Shown in pieces: positions 46,618 to 56,786 of a stretch of DNA of 64,000 nucleotides. A model generated the notes under the pieces. It searched no databases and had not been told where the DNA came from. It worked only from the letters and a program-made list of their open reading frames with translations. Position numbers and translations under genes: made by a program. Each line of letters opens with the position of its first letter. The stretch's first letter is position 1. Origin of the DNA: Streptomyces sp. cf386 (lineage in GTDB: Bacteria; Actinomycetota; Actinomycetes; Streptomycetales; Streptomycetaceae); assembly GCF_900103585.1 (NCBI RefSeq), contig NZ_FNHV01000004.1, forward strand, positions 1-64,000, given 5' to 3'.

Positions 46618-48075
46618 TCAGTCCTCGCGCAGGGCGCGGACCGCCTCCTCCACGCGCTTGCCGTACTCGGGGTCGGCGGCGTGGAAGTGGGCCAGGTTCT
46701 TCTCGATCACGTCGTCGCGGGAGACCTGGGAGAGGCCGCCGGCGATGTTGGCGATCAGACGCGACTTCTCCTCGGCCGACATGAGGCGGTACAGCTCGCC
46801 GGCCTGGAAGAAGTGGTCGTCCTTGGTGTGCAGGGGCGCCTCGTGGGTGCCCGTGTGGCCGTTCACCGCGAGCGGGGCCGACAGGGGACGACCGGTCTCC
46901 ACCGGGCCGTCGTAGGAGTTCGGCTCGTAGTTCTTGGCGTGGCGGCCCTGGGGGTTGGTCGCCATGAAGCCGTCGCGGCCGTAGTTCTGCGCGGTCGTCG
47001 CCTTCGGGGCGTTCACCGCCAGCAGGGTGTGGTTGACGCCCAGACGGTAGCGGTGGGCGTCCGCGTAGGCGAACAGACGGCCCTGGAGCATCTTGTCGGG
47101 GGAGGGGCCGATGCCCGGCACGAAGTTGTTCGGGGAGAACGCGGCCTGCTCGACCTCGGCGAAGACGTTGTCCGGGTTGCGGTCGAGGACGAGACGGCCC
47201 ACGCGCTGCAGCGGGTAGTCCTTGTGCGGCCACACCTTGGTGAGGTCGAACGGGTTGAAGCGGTAGTCGGCCGCCTCGGCCGCCGGCATGAGCTGGACAT
47301 AGAGCGTCCAGGACGGGTGCACGCCCCGCTCGATGGCCTGGAGCAGGTCCGTCTGGTGGGAGTTCGGGTCCTTGCCCGCGAGCTCCGCGCCCTGCTCGGC
47401 GCTGAGGCAGCGCACGCCCTGGTTGGTCTTGAAGTGGTACTTGACGAAGAAGGCCTCGCCCTCGGCGTTCGTCCACTGGTAGGTGTGCGAGCCGTAGCCG
47501 TTCATGTGGCGGTACGACGCCGGGATGCCGCGGTCGCCCATCAGCCAGGTCACCTGGTGCGTGGCCTCGGGGGCGTGCGCCCAGAAGTCCCAGACGTTGT
47601 CCGGCTCCTGGCGGCCGGTGAACGGGTCGCGCTTCTGGGAGTGGATGAAGTCGGGGAACTTGATCGGGTCCTTGATGAAGAACACCGGGGTGTTGTTGCC
47701 GACGAGGTCGTAATTGCCCTCCGCCGTGTAGAACTTGAGGGCGAAACCGCGCGGGTCGCGGACCGCGTCCGCGCCGCCGAGGCTGTCGGCCACGGTCGAG
47801 AAGCGCAGGAACACCTCGGTCCGCTTGCCCACCTCGCTCAGGAAGTCGGCGTGGGTGAAACCGGTGACGTCGTCGGTCACCTCGAAGTGGCCGTACGCGC
47901 CGGAGCCCCGGGCGTGCACCACGCGCTCCGGAATGCGCTCACGGTTGAAGCGGGCCAGCTTCTCCAGGAGGTGCTGGTCCTGGAGCAGGAGCGGGCCGCC
48001 GACGCCGGCGGAGGCGGAGTTCTGGTTGTCGGCGACGGGGGCGCCGGACTCGGTCGTGAGCACGCGCTTCGACAT
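46618..48075 (-). CDS. katA: Heme catalase (clade-3, small-subunit type)
   Basis: 485 aa, the length of small-subunit monofunctional catalases. The distal His region is [20 protein letters not shown]. The catalytic Asn lies in [20 protein letters not shown]. The heme-ligand Tyr lies in [18 protein letters not shown]. It decomposes H2O2 in the cytoplasm. It is placed between gcl and the glxR-hyi operon, but it has its own promoter with an inverted repeat, so peroxide regulation is likely and co-regulation with glyoxylate genes is not shown. Confidence 0.96.
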   Translation of the reverse strand: MSKRVLTTESGAPVADNQNSASAGVGGPLLLQDQHLLEKLARFNRERIPERVVHARGSGAYGHFEVTDDVTGFTHADFLSEVGKRTEVFLRFSTVADSLGGADAVRDPRGFALKFYTAEGNYDLVGNNTPVFFIKDPIKFPDFIHSQKRDPFTGRQEPDNVWDFWAHAPEATHQVTWLMGDRGIPASYRHMNGYGSHTYQWTNAEGEAFFVKYHFKTNQGVRCLSAEQGAELAGKDPNSHQTDLLQAIERGVHPSWTLYVQLMPAAEAADYRFNPFDLTKVWPHKDYPLQRVGRLVLDRNPDNVFAEVEQAAFSPNNFVPGIGPSPDKMLQGRLFAYADAHRYRLGVNHTLLAVNAPKATTAQNYGRDGFMATNPQGRHAKNYEPNSYDGPVETGRPLSAPLAVNGHTGTHEAPLHTKDDHFFQAGELYRLMSAEEKSRLIANIAGGLSQVSRDDVIEKNLAHFHAADPEYGKRVEEAVRALRED

Positions 48076-48134
48076 CGTGGACCTTCCGTACGAGAGTCAG
48101 CGGGAAGCTTCGGAAAAGAACTTCCGCTTTGTGG

Positions 48135-48175
48135 AGCCTAGGTTTGGGGCGATCTGGACGTCAACACTTTGTTGA
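48135..48175 (-). promoter_or_regulatory. Catalase promoter with overlapping inverted repeat
   Basis: On the minus strand a -35 element TTGACG (48159-48164) and a -10 element TAGGCT (48135-48140) are separated by 18 bp, a good match to the main vegetative promoter. The palindrome TCAACACTTTGTTGA (48161-48175) overlaps the -35 box and is well placed as a repressor site, for example for a Fur/PerR-type or other peroxide-sensing regulator. Confidence 0.65.
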
Positions 48176-48266
48176 AATGGTTTCCGGGCGACACCACCGC
48201 CTGGGCGCGACAGGACAGGTGTCAGCGGCGGCGTCGCCCGGAAGTCTGGGAGGGGCTGCGAGCCCC

Positions 48267-49157
48267 TTAGAGCTGCGCTCCGGAGAGGCGCTCGACGGCC
48301 CGCAGCAGGGCCGAGTGGTCCAGGCCGCCGTCGCCCTGCGTGCGCAGGGACGCGACCAGCTGGGCGACCACGGCGCCGACCGGCAGCGCGGCGCCGACGT
48401 TGCGGGCGGCGTCCGTGACGATGCCCATGTCCTTGTGGTGCAGGTCGATACGGAAGCCGGGCTTGAAGTCCCGGTTCAGGAAGTTGTCCTTCTTCCGCGT
48501 CAGCACCGTCGAGCCCGCCAGGCCGCCGTTGAGGACGTCCAGCGCCGCCTTCAGGTCCACGCCGGACTTCTCCAGGAAGACCACGGCCTCGGCGCACGCC
48601 TGGATGTTCACGGCGACGATCAGCTGGTTGGCCGCCTTCACGGTCTGACCCGAGCCGTGCGGACCGCACAGCACGATGGTCTTGCCGAGCGCGTCGAGGA
48701 TCGGCTGAGCGGCGTCGAAGTCGGCCTGCTCGCCGCCGACCATGATCGACAGTACGGCCTCGATGGCACCGGCCTCACCGCCGGACACGGGCGCGTCCAG
48801 GACGCGGATGCCCTTGTCCTTGGCCGCCTTCGCCAGGTCGACCGAGGTCTGCGGGGTGATCGAGGACATGTCGACCAGCAGCGCCCCGGACTTCGCGTTC
48901 TCCAGGATGCCGTCGGGGCCGTAGGAGATGGCCTCGACCTGCGGGGAGGCCGGAACCATCGTGATGACGACGTCGGCGTCCTTGACGGCCTCGGCGATCG
49001 AACCGGCGACGGTGCCGCCCGCCGCGGCGAGCCGGTCCAGCTTGTCCTGCTCCAGGGTGAAGCCGGTGACCTGGTAACCCGCCTTGATCAGGTTCTCGGA
49101 CATGGGGGAGCCCATGATGCCGAGGCCTATCCAGGCGATCTTGGGGAGGTTGCTCAT
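48267..49157 (-). CDS. glxR: 2-hydroxy-3-oxopropionate (tartronate semialdehyde) reductase
   Basis: 296 aa, the standard length of beta-hydroxyacid dehydrogenases. The Rossmann start is IAWIGLGIMGSPMSENLIKA. The family motif is LDAPVSGGEAGAIEAVLSIM. The catalytic Lys lies in GSGQTVKAANQLIVAVNIQA. It reduces tartronate semialdehyde to D-glycerate with NAD(P)H. It follows hyi by 31 bp on the same strand, so the two are one operon that completes the route started by Gcl. Confidence 0.93.
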   Translation of the reverse strand: MSNLPKIAWIGLGIMGSPMSENLIKAGYQVTGFTLEQDKLDRLAAAGGTVAGSIAEAVKDADVVITMVPASPQVEAISYGPDGILENAKSGALLVDMSSITPQTSVDLAKAAKDKGIRVLDAPVSGGEAGAIEAVLSIMVGGEQADFDAAQPILDALGKTIVLCGPHGSGQTVKAANQLIVAVNIQACAEAVVFLEKSGVDLKAALDVLNGGLAGSTVLTRKKDNFLNRDFKPGFRIDLHHKDMGIVTDAARNVGAALPVGAVVAQLVASLRTQGDGGLDHSALLRAVERLSGAQL

Positions 49158-49188
49158 GATGGGGTGCCTCTCAAATACGGGGGTGTGT

Positions 49189-50028
49189 TCAGCGGGCGGC
49201 GCGCGCTTCGCGGGGCAGCCACTCGAAGACCTCGGAACTCGGCTGGTCGCCCGGCTTGTACTCCAGGCCGACCCAGCCGTCGTAGCCCGCCTTCGTCAGC
49301 TGGTCGAGCAGGTCCTCCAGCGGCAGTGTCCCGGTACCCGGAGCGCCACGGCCCGGGTTGTCCGCGATCTGCGCATGGCCGGTCTTCGACGCGTACTGCT
49401 CGATCACCGACGGCAGGTCCTCGCCGTTCATGGACAGGTGGTAGAGGTCCATGAGGAAGCGGGCGTTGCCCAGCCCCGTCGCCTCGTTGACCTTGTCGAC
49501 GATGGCGATGGCGGCCGGCGCCGACACCAGCGGGTACAGCGGCGACTCGGGCTTGTTCAGGGCCTCGATCAGCAGGATCGCGCCGATCCGGTCGGCCGCG
49601 CGGGCCGCGAGGACCAGGTTCTCCAGCGCGAGCGCGTCCTGCTCGGCCGGGTCCACGCCGTCGACGCGGTTGCCGTACAGGGCGTTGAGCGCCTTGCAGC
49701 CGAGGGAGGCCGCGAAGTCGGCCGCCACGTCGATGTTGGCGCGGAACCGCTCCGACTCCTCGCCCGGGATCGACAGGGCGCCGCGGTCCGGGCCCGGGAG
49801 CTGACCGGCATAGAAGTTCAGCCCGGTGAGCTGGACGCCCGCGTCCTCGATCGCCTTCTTCAGGGCGTCGAGCTCGGACTGCTCGGGGGTGGGGGAGTCG
49901 ATCCAGGGCCACCACAGCTCGACCGCGGTGAAGCCGGCCGCGGCGGCGGCCGCGGGGCGCTCCAGGAGCGGGAGTTCCGTGAAGAGGATCGACAGGTTGA
50001 CGTTGAAGCGCTGGTCTGCGAATCCCAT
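49189..50028 (-). CDS. hyi: Hydroxypyruvate isomerase (TIM-barrel, Hyi family)
   Basis: 279 aa. The N-terminus RFNVNLSILFTELPLLERPA and the barrel motifs FTAVELWWPWID, LLIEALNKPESPLYPLVSAP, MDLYHLSMNGEDLPSVIEQY and GRGAPGTGTLPLEDLLDQLT match Hyi of the glyoxylate pathway. It interconverts hydroxypyruvate and tartronate semialdehyde. It is the first gene of hyi-glxR and is preceded by the same paired operator as gcl. Confidence 0.92.
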   Translation of the reverse strand: MGFADQRFNVNLSILFTELPLLERPAAAAAAGFTAVELWWPWIDSPTPEQSELDALKKAIEDAGVQLTGLNFYAGQLPGPDRGALSIPGEESERFRANIDVAADFAASLGCKALNALYGNRVDGVDPAEQDALALENLVLAARAADRIGAILLIEALNKPESPLYPLVSAPAAIAIVDKVNEATGLGNARFLMDLYHLSMNGEDLPSVIEQYASKTGHAQIADNPGRGAPGTGTLPLEDLLDQLTKAGYDGWVGLEYKPGDQPSSEVFEWLPREARAAR

Positions 50029-50058
50029 CGGGGGCCGCGCTCCTTCCGTGGTTTGAAA

Positions 50059-50094
50059 TTCCGTATTACGGAAGTTGTTTTCTGCTTACTGGAA
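50059..50094 (-). promoter_or_regulatory. Paired palindromic operator upstream of hyi
   Basis: A perfect palindrome TTCCGTATTACGGAA (50059-50073) and a weaker TTCTGCTTACTGGAA (50080-50094) start 21 bp apart. Read on the hyi strand the order is weak then strong, exactly as upstream of gcl. The region is AT-richer than its surroundings, as expected for a promoter. Confidence 0.78.
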
Positions 50095-50219
50095 GATTGC
50101 CGTCGTGTGTCGCGGCTTGTCAAGAGGGTGTGTGGGCATGGCGGGGTGATCGCCGACCTGCTGTGACTTCCCCCACCCACCCTTGCCGCGGCGAGGAAGG
50201 CTTACCTACGTTCGATCGC

Positions 50220-50465
50220 ATGTCCTCCCACGGCCCCGCTCCCGTCGAGTTCGCCGTCGACCTGAGCGCACACGAAATGCTCCGGCGGGCCCACGTCCTG
50301 GACGCCCTCGGCCCCGACTGGGACCCGGGCGAGGCGCTGCGCGGTGAGGAGGAGGCGTACGCACTGCTCTACTCCGGCCTCGACGCGGAGCAGCAGCGCG
50401 TGTACGACGAGCTGGTCTCGGCCGGTGTGCTCCCGCCGCGAGGGGACGGGCATGCTGCCCCGTGA
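50220..50465 (+). CDS. Small DUF6400-like protein
   Basis: 81 aa from the ATG at MSSHGPAPVEFAVDLSAHEM; an upstream in-frame start would add unrelated residues. The rest reads RRAHVLDALGPDWDPGEALR and GLDAEQQRVYDELVSAGVLP, a small helical acidic protein matching a family I know as DUF6400, found mainly in Streptomyces. No function is known. It overlaps the next small gene by 14 bp and stands at the head of the hydrogenase region. Confidence 0.65.
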   Translation: MSSHGPAPVEFAVDLSAHEMLRRAHVLDALGPDWDPGEALRGEEEAYALLYSGLDAEQQRVYDELVSAGVLPPRGDGHAAP

Positions 50466-50697
50466 CCCGCAGGCGGACATCGGTCGCCGCGCCTGGGTTG
50501 CCTGCCCGAACTGCAACGACCATCGCGGGTGCGGCGACTGCGAGCAGGCCCGCACCTGCTCCGAGCACTGGCGCTACCTGCTCTCCAACACGGGCAGCCT
50601 GCTGCACCTGCAGTGCCGTTCGTGCACCCATGTGTGGACCCACGAGACGGGTTTCGGCGCCACCCGCTCCATCTGGCAGCGCATGACCGGCGCCTAG
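50452..50697 (+). CDS. Small zinc-ribbon protein
   Basis: 81 aa starting inside the end of the preceding gene after AGGGGACGGG. Cysteines are arranged CPNCNDHRGCGDCEQARTC and later LQCRSCTHVWTHE, giving two likely zinc sites. RYLLSNTGSLLHLQCRSC resembles the C-terminal ribbon that recognises nucleic acid or protein. The function is unknown; an accessory role for the hydrogenase locus is possible but not shown. Confidence 0.6.
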   Translation: MLPRDPQADIGRRAWVACPNCNDHRGCGDCEQARTCSEHWRYLLSNTGSLLHLQCRSCTHVWTHETGFGATRSIWQRMTGA

Positions 50698-50831
50698 TGA
50701 GGCCGGTCGGCGGATCGCCCCCCGCTTTTCGGATGACCTCACCGTCTGGCACCACGGACGGCAAGCCGACCTGACCGAAGATCGCGGTCGGCGGTCATCC
50801 CCGGCCGCCGCCCGTCCGCCCGGAGGCAGCC

Positions 50832-52538
50832 GTGCAGATCCTGCTCATGGCCAGCGCGTTCAACAGCCTCACCCAGCGCGTCCATGCGGAGCTACGCGAC
50901 CGCGGCCACCAAGTGGCGGTCGAACTCGCCCTGCCGGACGGTTCGTTGGCGGAGGCCGTGCGGCGGCACGCACCGCAGCTCGTCGTGGCGCCGATGCTGA
51001 AGACGGTGATCCCCGAGGAGGTGTGGGCGGCGTACCCGTGCCTCGTCGTTCATCCGGGGCCCGTCGGCGACCGAGGGCCGTCCTCCCTGGACTGGGCCAT
51101 CCACGAGGGCGCCGACCGGTGGGGCGTCACGGTTCTGCAGGCCGACGCGGAGATGGACGCGGGCGACGTGTGGGCCTCCGTGCCGTGCCGGGTTCCTCCC
51201 GTGGCCAAGAGCGACCTGTACCGGGGCGAGATCGCCGACGCCGCGCTCGCGGCCGTCCTCCTCGCCGTGGAGCGCTTCGCGAGCGGAACCCACACTCCGT
51301 GCAAGCAGGACGAGGCGGGCCTGGCGGGCACCGCGTTGCGTGTCCGGCCGTACCTGGACCAGAGCGTCCGGCGGATCGACTGGGCCGCAGACCCCACGGC
51401 GACCGTAGTCCGCAAGCTGCGGGCGGCGGACTCGCAGCCCGGAGTGCTGGACGTGCTGCTCGGCGGTGAGTGGTACCTGCACGGGGGCCACTCCGAGAGC
51501 GCGCTGCGCGGCCGCCCGGGCGAGCTCCTGGCCACCAGGGCCGGAGCGATCTGCCGGGCCACCACGGACGGCGCCGTGTGGATCCCCGAACTGCGGCCCC
51601 GACGCCTGCCCGGGCGGCCGCCCACGTTCAAGCTCCCCGCCGTGCGGGCCCTGGGCGACCGGCTGCCGCCCCTGCCGGAGCTGGCGCCACCCCTGCTGCC
51701 CGACGAGCGGGAGGGCGCCTGGACGGACATCCGCTACCGGGAGGACGGCAGCGTCGGCTTCCTCTCGTTCTCCTTCCCGGGCGGCGCCATGAGCACCGAG
51801 CAGTGCGGGCGCCTCCTGGCCGCCTACCGGGAGGCATGCGCCCGCCCCACCTCGGTGCTGGTGCTGGGCGGGCAGCGGGACTTCTTCTCCAACGGGATCC
51901 ACCTGGGCGTCATCGAGGCCGCCGCCGACCCCGGAGCCGAGTCCTGGGCGAACATCAACGCCATCGACGACCTCGTCGAGGCGATCCTGACCACCGCCGA
52001 CCGGATCGTGGTCTCGGCCGTCGCGGGCAACGCCGCCGCGGGCGGGGTGATGCTCGCCCTGGCGGCCGACGAGGTGTGGTGCCGCTCAGGCGCCGTACTG
52101 AACCCCCACTACCGCCTGATGGGGCTGTACGGCTCGGAGTACTGGACGCACACGCTGCCGCGCAGGGTCGGGCCGGGCGTGGCCGAACGGCTCATGCGGG
52201 AGGCGCTGCCCGTCAGCTCGGCGAGCGCCCAGCGGCTCGGACTGGCCGACCGGGTCATCGACTGCGGTCCCGGCGAGTTCGCGCACGAGGTCGGCACCCT
52301 GGCGGCGCGGCTCGCGGCACTGCCGGGGACGGCGTCCCGGATCGCCGCGAAGAAGGCGGAGCTGGACCGGCAGGAGGCCACGACCCCGCTCGCCGCCTTC
52401 CGCGAGCGGGAGCTGGCCCGCATGCGCCGCACCTTCGACGACCCGGACGCTCCCTACCACGCCCTGCGCCGCGCGTTCGTCCACAAGCGGCGGCCCGGGT
52501 GCACCCCGCCGCACCTCGCTCCGCCCCCGGTTGCGTAA
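50832..52538 (+). CDS. hoxX: HoxX, CO-ligand synthesis protein for [NiFe]-hydrogenase
   Basis: 568 aa from a GTG after GGAGGC. The N-terminal half has the formyl-tetrahydrofolate transferase/hydrolase fold (PCLVVHPGPVGDRGPSSLDW, ITVLQADAEMDAGDVW-like pattern). The C-terminal half is an enoyl-CoA-hydratase/crotonase fold (SVGFLSFSFPGGAMSTEQCG, VAGNAAAGGVMLALAADEVW, NPHYRLMGLYGSEYWTHTLP). This fusion is unique to HoxX, which makes the CO ligand of the active-site iron from formyl-THF under aerobic conditions. That fits a hydrogenase working in air. It lies 138 bp before hhyS on the same strand. Confidence 0.93.
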   Translation: MQILLMASAFNSLTQRVHAELRDRGHQVAVELALPDGSLAEAVRRHAPQLVVAPMLKTVIPEEVWAAYPCLVVHPGPVGDRGPSSLDWAIHEGADRWGVTVLQADAEMDAGDVWASVPCRVPPVAKSDLYRGEIADAALAAVLLAVERFASGTHTPCKQDEAGLAGTALRVRPYLDQSVRRIDWAADPTATVVRKLRAADSQPGVLDVLLGGEWYLHGGHSESALRGRPGELLATRAGAICRATTDGAVWIPELRPRRLPGRPPTFKLPAVRALGDRLPPLPELAPPLLPDEREGAWTDIRYREDGSVGFLSFSFPGGAMSTEQCGRLLAAYREACARPTSVLVLGGQRDFFSNGIHLGVIEAAADPGAESWANINAIDDLVEAILTTADRIVVSAVAGNAAAGGVMLALAADEVWCRSGAVLNPHYRLMGLYGSEYWTHTLPRRVGPGVAERLMREALPVSSASAQRLGLADRVIDCGPGEFAHEVGTLAARLAALPGTASRIAAKKAELDRQEATTPLAAFRERELARMRRTFDDPDAPYHALRRAFVHKRRPGCTPPHLAPPPVA

Positions 52539-52636
52539 ACCGGCTCTCCCACCACTGCCGCTCCTGTCACCGGAATGGCCCACAGTCGCGTTTCACCCCC
52601 ACCGGACGGCTGATACGAAGAATCAGAGGGTCCGAA

Positions 52637-52676
52637 ATGCTGGCCTTCATCCCTTACCTCCCTGGGAGGCGGTCTC

Positions 52677-52684
<8 letters not shown>
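52637..52684 (+). CDS. Possible leader peptide ORF overlapping hhyS start
   Basis: A 15-codon frame, MLAFIPYLPGRRSHD, begins after AGAGGG and ends with a TGA 5 bp inside hhyS, so it overlaps the hhyS start codon by 8 bp. The hhyS ribosome-binding site GGGAGG lies within it. Such an arrangement would couple hhyS translation to translation of the leader. It may be chance, since there is no comparison here. Confidence 0.35.
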
Positions 52685-53765
<1,081 letters not shown>

Positions 53766-53854
53766 CGCCCCGCCACCCCTGATCCGCCTCAGCTTCGTGC
53801 CCCCCGGCACACCACACATGAACCCCCGCACAACGAAGGGCACGGCAAAAGACG

Positions 53855-55639
53855 ATGGCAGCGAGGACGAAGGCGGCCGGCGACGGCAGCGGCCTGGTGG
53901 AGATGTCCTGGGACCCGATCACCCGGATCGTCGGCAGCCTGGGCATCCACACGAAGATCGACTTCAAGCAGAAGCGGGTCGCGGAGTGCTACAGCACCTC
54001 GTCGGTCTTCCGCGGCTACAGCGTCTTCATGCGGGGCAAGGACCCGCGCGACGCCCACTTCATCACCAGCCGCATCTGCGGGATCTGCGGCGACAACCAC
54101 GCCACCTGCTCGGTGTACACGCAGAACATGGCGTACGGCGTGAAGCCCCCGCACCTCGGTGAGTGGATCATCAACCTCGGCGAGTCCGCCGAGTACATGT
54201 TCGACCACAACATCTTCCAGGAGAACCTGGTCGGGGTCGACTACTGCGAGAAGATGGTCAAGGAGACCAACCCCGGCGTCCTCGAACTCGCCGAGCGCAC
54301 CGAGGCCCCGCACGCCGCGGAGCACGGCTACCGCACCATCGCCGACATCATGCGCTCGCTGAACCCGCTGGAGGGCGAGTTCTACCGCGAGGCGCTCCAG
54401 GTCAGCCGCTACACCCGGGAGATGTTCTGTCTGATGGAGGGGCGCCATGTGCACCCCTCCACGCTCTACCCGGGCGGCGTCGGCACGATCGCCTCCGTGC
54501 AGCTCTTCACGGACTACATGAGCCGCCTGATGCGGTACGTGGAGTTCATGAAGCGGGTCGTGCCCCTGCACGACGACCTGTTCGACTTCTTCTACGAGGC
54601 CCTCCCCGGCTACGAGGAGGTCGGCCGCCGCCGTGTCATGCTCGGCTGCTGGGGCGCGCTCAACGACCCCGAGTACTGCGACTTCACCTACGCCAACATG
54701 ACGGACTGGGGCCGGCGGATGTTCGTCACGCCCGGTGTCGTCGTCGACGGCAAGCTCGTCACCAACGACCTCACCGAGATCAACCTCGGCATCCGCATCC
54801 TGCTCGGCAGCTCCTACTACGAGGACTGGCAGGGCCAGGAACAGTTCGTCACCCACGACCCGCTCGGCAACCCGGTCGACCCGCGGCACCCGTGGAACCA
54901 GCACACCATCCCCGCCCCGCAGAAGCGGGACTTCGACGACAAGTACAGCTGGGTGATGTCCCCGCGCTGGTTCGACGGCAAGGACCACCTCGCCCTGGAC
55001 ACCGGCGGCGGCCCCATCGCCCGCCTGTGGTCCACGGCCCTGTCCGGACTCGTCGACATCGGGTACGTCAAGGCCACCGGCCACAGCGTGGTCATCAACC
55101 TGCCCCGCACCATGACCAAGCCCGAGACCACCTTTGAGTGGAAGATCCCGCAGTGGAGCAACGCGCTCGAACGCAACCGCGCGCGCACCTACTTCCAGGC
55201 GTACGCCGCCGCGGTCGCCCTGCACTGCGCGGAGAAGGGCCTGGAGGAGGTCCGGGCCGGACGCACCCAGACCTGGGAGAAGTTCGAGGTCCCGGACGAG
55301 AGCATCGGCTGCGGCTTCACCGAGGCCGTCCGCGGCGTCCTCTCCCACCACATGGTGATCCGCGACGGCAAGATCGCCAACTACCACCCCTACCCGCCGA
55401 CCCCCTGGAACGCCAGTGTGCGTGACAGCTACGGCACCCCGGGCCCGTACGAGGACGCCGTGCAGAACACCCCGATCTTCGAGGAGAACCCCCCGGAGAA
55501 CTTCAAGGGCATCGACATCATGCGCGCCGTCCGCAGCTTCGACCCCTGTCTGCCCTGCGGCGTCCACATGTACGTCGGCGGCGGCAAGACCGTGAAGAGC
55601 CTGCACGTGCCCACCGGCCTGAGCGGACTGGGCGGATGA
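53855..55639 (+). CDS. hhyL: High-affinity [NiFe]-hydrogenase large subunit (group 1h)
   Basis: 594 aa. The nickel-iron ligands are visible as the L1 motif RICGICGDNHATC (C75, C78) and the L2 motif DPCLPCGVH (C565, C568, H571). After H571 there is a 23-residue tail that should be removed by the maturation protease encoded at 58875-59411. ISRLMRYVEFMKRVVPLHDD-type helices and GHSVVINLPRTMTKPETTFE follow the group pattern. The spacing of 89 bp after hhyS and the 4-bp overlap with the next gene indicate one operon. Confidence 0.95.
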   Translation: MAARTKAAGDGSGLVEMSWDPITRIVGSLGIHTKIDFKQKRVAECYSTSSVFRGYSVFMRGKDPRDAHFITSRICGICGDNHATCSVYTQNMAYGVKPPHLGEWIINLGESAEYMFDHNIFQENLVGVDYCEKMVKETNPGVLELAERTEAPHAAEHGYRTIADIMRSLNPLEGEFYREALQVSRYTREMFCLMEGRHVHPSTLYPGGVGTIASVQLFTDYMSRLMRYVEFMKRVVPLHDDLFDFFYEALPGYEEVGRRRVMLGCWGALNDPEYCDFTYANMTDWGRRMFVTPGVVVDGKLVTNDLTEINLGIRILLGSSYYEDWQGQEQFVTHDPLGNPVDPRHPWNQHTIPAPQKRDFDDKYSWVMSPRWFDGKDHLALDTGGGPIARLWSTALSGLVDIGYVKATGHSVVINLPRTMTKPETTFEWKIPQWSNALERNRARTYFQAYAAAVALHCAEKGLEEVRAGRTQTWEKFEVPDESIGCGFTEAVRGVLSHHMVIRDGKIANYHPYPPTPWNASVRDSYGTPGPYEDAVQNTPIFEENPPENFKGIDIMRAVRSFDPCLPCGVHMYVGGGKTVKSLHVPTGLSGLGG

Positions 55640-56160
55640 GCGCGAGCACGACGGCGCGGCCGGTGTCTGCGGAGGAGACCGGCCGCCGGGTCGAGGAGGT
55701 GCTCGACCGGTTGGCCACCAGCGGCGACCCGGCCGTCGCCGCCGCGGCCGAGGAACTCGTCCGGTCCCTCATGGACTTCTACGGCTCCGGACTGGCCCGT
55801 GCCCTCCACCTGCTGTCGGCCGCGCCCGGCGACCCGCTGGCACGGCTCCTCGGTGACGAACTCGTCGCGAGCCTGCTCGTCCTGCACGACCTGCACCCCG
55901 AGGATCGGGACACCCGGATCGGCCGGGCCCTCGACAGCGTGCGGGAGCATGATCTGGACCTCGTGGGCTTCGACGAGGACAGCGGCACCCTGACGTTGCG
56001 GGCGGCCGCCGCGGGCGGCGGCTGCGGCTGTGGCTCCGGGGCGGGCGCCCGGGAGGCCGCCGAGGCGGCGCTCGCCTGCTTCGTACCGGAGGTCAGGGCC
56101 GTCGAGGTCGAGGTGGAATCGGCGCCGACCCTGTTGCAGATCGGGACGAAGACCCGGTGA
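55636..56160 (+). CDS. NifU-C-like accessory protein of the hydrogenase operon
   Basis: 174 aa, overlapping hhyL by 4 bp. It has a helical N-terminus (ETGRRVEEVLDRLATSGDPA) and a C-terminal NifU/NFU-like domain (LDSVREHDLDLVGFDEDSGT, then CGCGSGAGAREAAEAALACF and VRAVEVEVES). The NFU CxxC pair appears as CGCG and a later Cys, so iron-sulfur binding is possible but not certain. A role in supplying clusters to the small subunit is a fair inference from position. Confidence 0.75.
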   Translation: MSASTTARPVSAEETGRRVEEVLDRLATSGDPAVAAAAEELVRSLMDFYGSGLARALHLLSAAPGDPLARLLGDELVASLLVLHDLHPEDRDTRIGRALDSVREHDLDLVGFDEDSGTLTLRAAAAGGGCGCGSGAGAREAAEAALACFVPEVRAVEVEVESAPTLLQIGTKTR

Positions 56161-56786
56161 CCGCGGCCACGGTCGGCCTGCGGAGGTTTCTCACCGAGCG
56201 TCCGCCGCAGCCCGAGCGGTGCGAACTGTGCGCGGTCGTGGTGCCCGAGGACCACCGCCACATGGTCGACACCGAGAAGCGCGCCCTCGTCTGCGTCTGC
56301 ACCGCCTGCGCGGTGCTCATGGAGCGGCCGGGGGCTGCCGCGGGCCGCTTCCGCGCGGTCCCGGCCCGCTACCTCACCGACCCCGGGCACCGCCTCGACG
56401 AGCGGGCGTGGGAGGCGCTGCGGATTCCGGTCGGCGTCGCCTTCTTCTTCCGCAACGCGGCGCTCGACCGACTGGTCGCCCTCTACCCCAGCCCGGCGGG
56501 CGCCACCGAGAGCGAACTCGAACCGGACACCTGGACCGAGGTCCTCGGCGACAGTCCACTCGCCGCGCTCCTCGAACCCGACGTCGAGGCGCTCCTGCTG
56601 CGCCGCACCGACGGCCAGATCGAGTGCCACCTCGTCCCGATCGACGTCTGCTACGAACTCGTCGGCAGGATGCGCCTGTTGTGGCAGGGCTTCGACGGCG
56701 GCGCCGAAGCCCGGGCCGCCCTGGACGCCTTCTTCGCGGACGTCCTGCGCCGCGCCCGGCCCCTGGACGAGGCGGAGCGGCCGTGA
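56157..56786 (+). CDS. DUF5947-family hydrogenase-operon protein
   Basis: 209 aa from a GTG overlapping the preceding stop. CELCAVVVPEDHRHMVDTEK and RALVCVCTACAVLM form a probable four-Cys metal site. PVGVAFFFRNAALDRLVALY, LEPDVEALLLRRTDGQIECH and LVPIDVCYELVGRMRLLWQG are the conserved core. This family (DUF5947) is almost always found beside group 1h hydrogenases. The molecular role is unknown; cofactor delivery or small-subunit assembly are candidates. Confidence 0.8.
   Translation: MTAATVGLRRFLTERPPQPERCELCAVVVPEDHRHMVDTEKRALVCVCTACAVLMERPGAAAGRFRAVPARYLTDPGHRLDERAWEALRIPVGVAFFFRNAALDRLVALYPSPAGATESELEPDTWTEVLGDSPLAALLEPDVEALLLRRTDGQIECHLVPIDVCYELVGRMRLLWQGFDGGAEARAALDAFFADVLRRARPLDEAERP

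Noticed and set aside
46618..48075. Catalase as part of the hyi-glxR operon
   Set aside because: The 191-bp gap holds a separate promoter with good -35 and -10 elements, so independent transcription is more likely.
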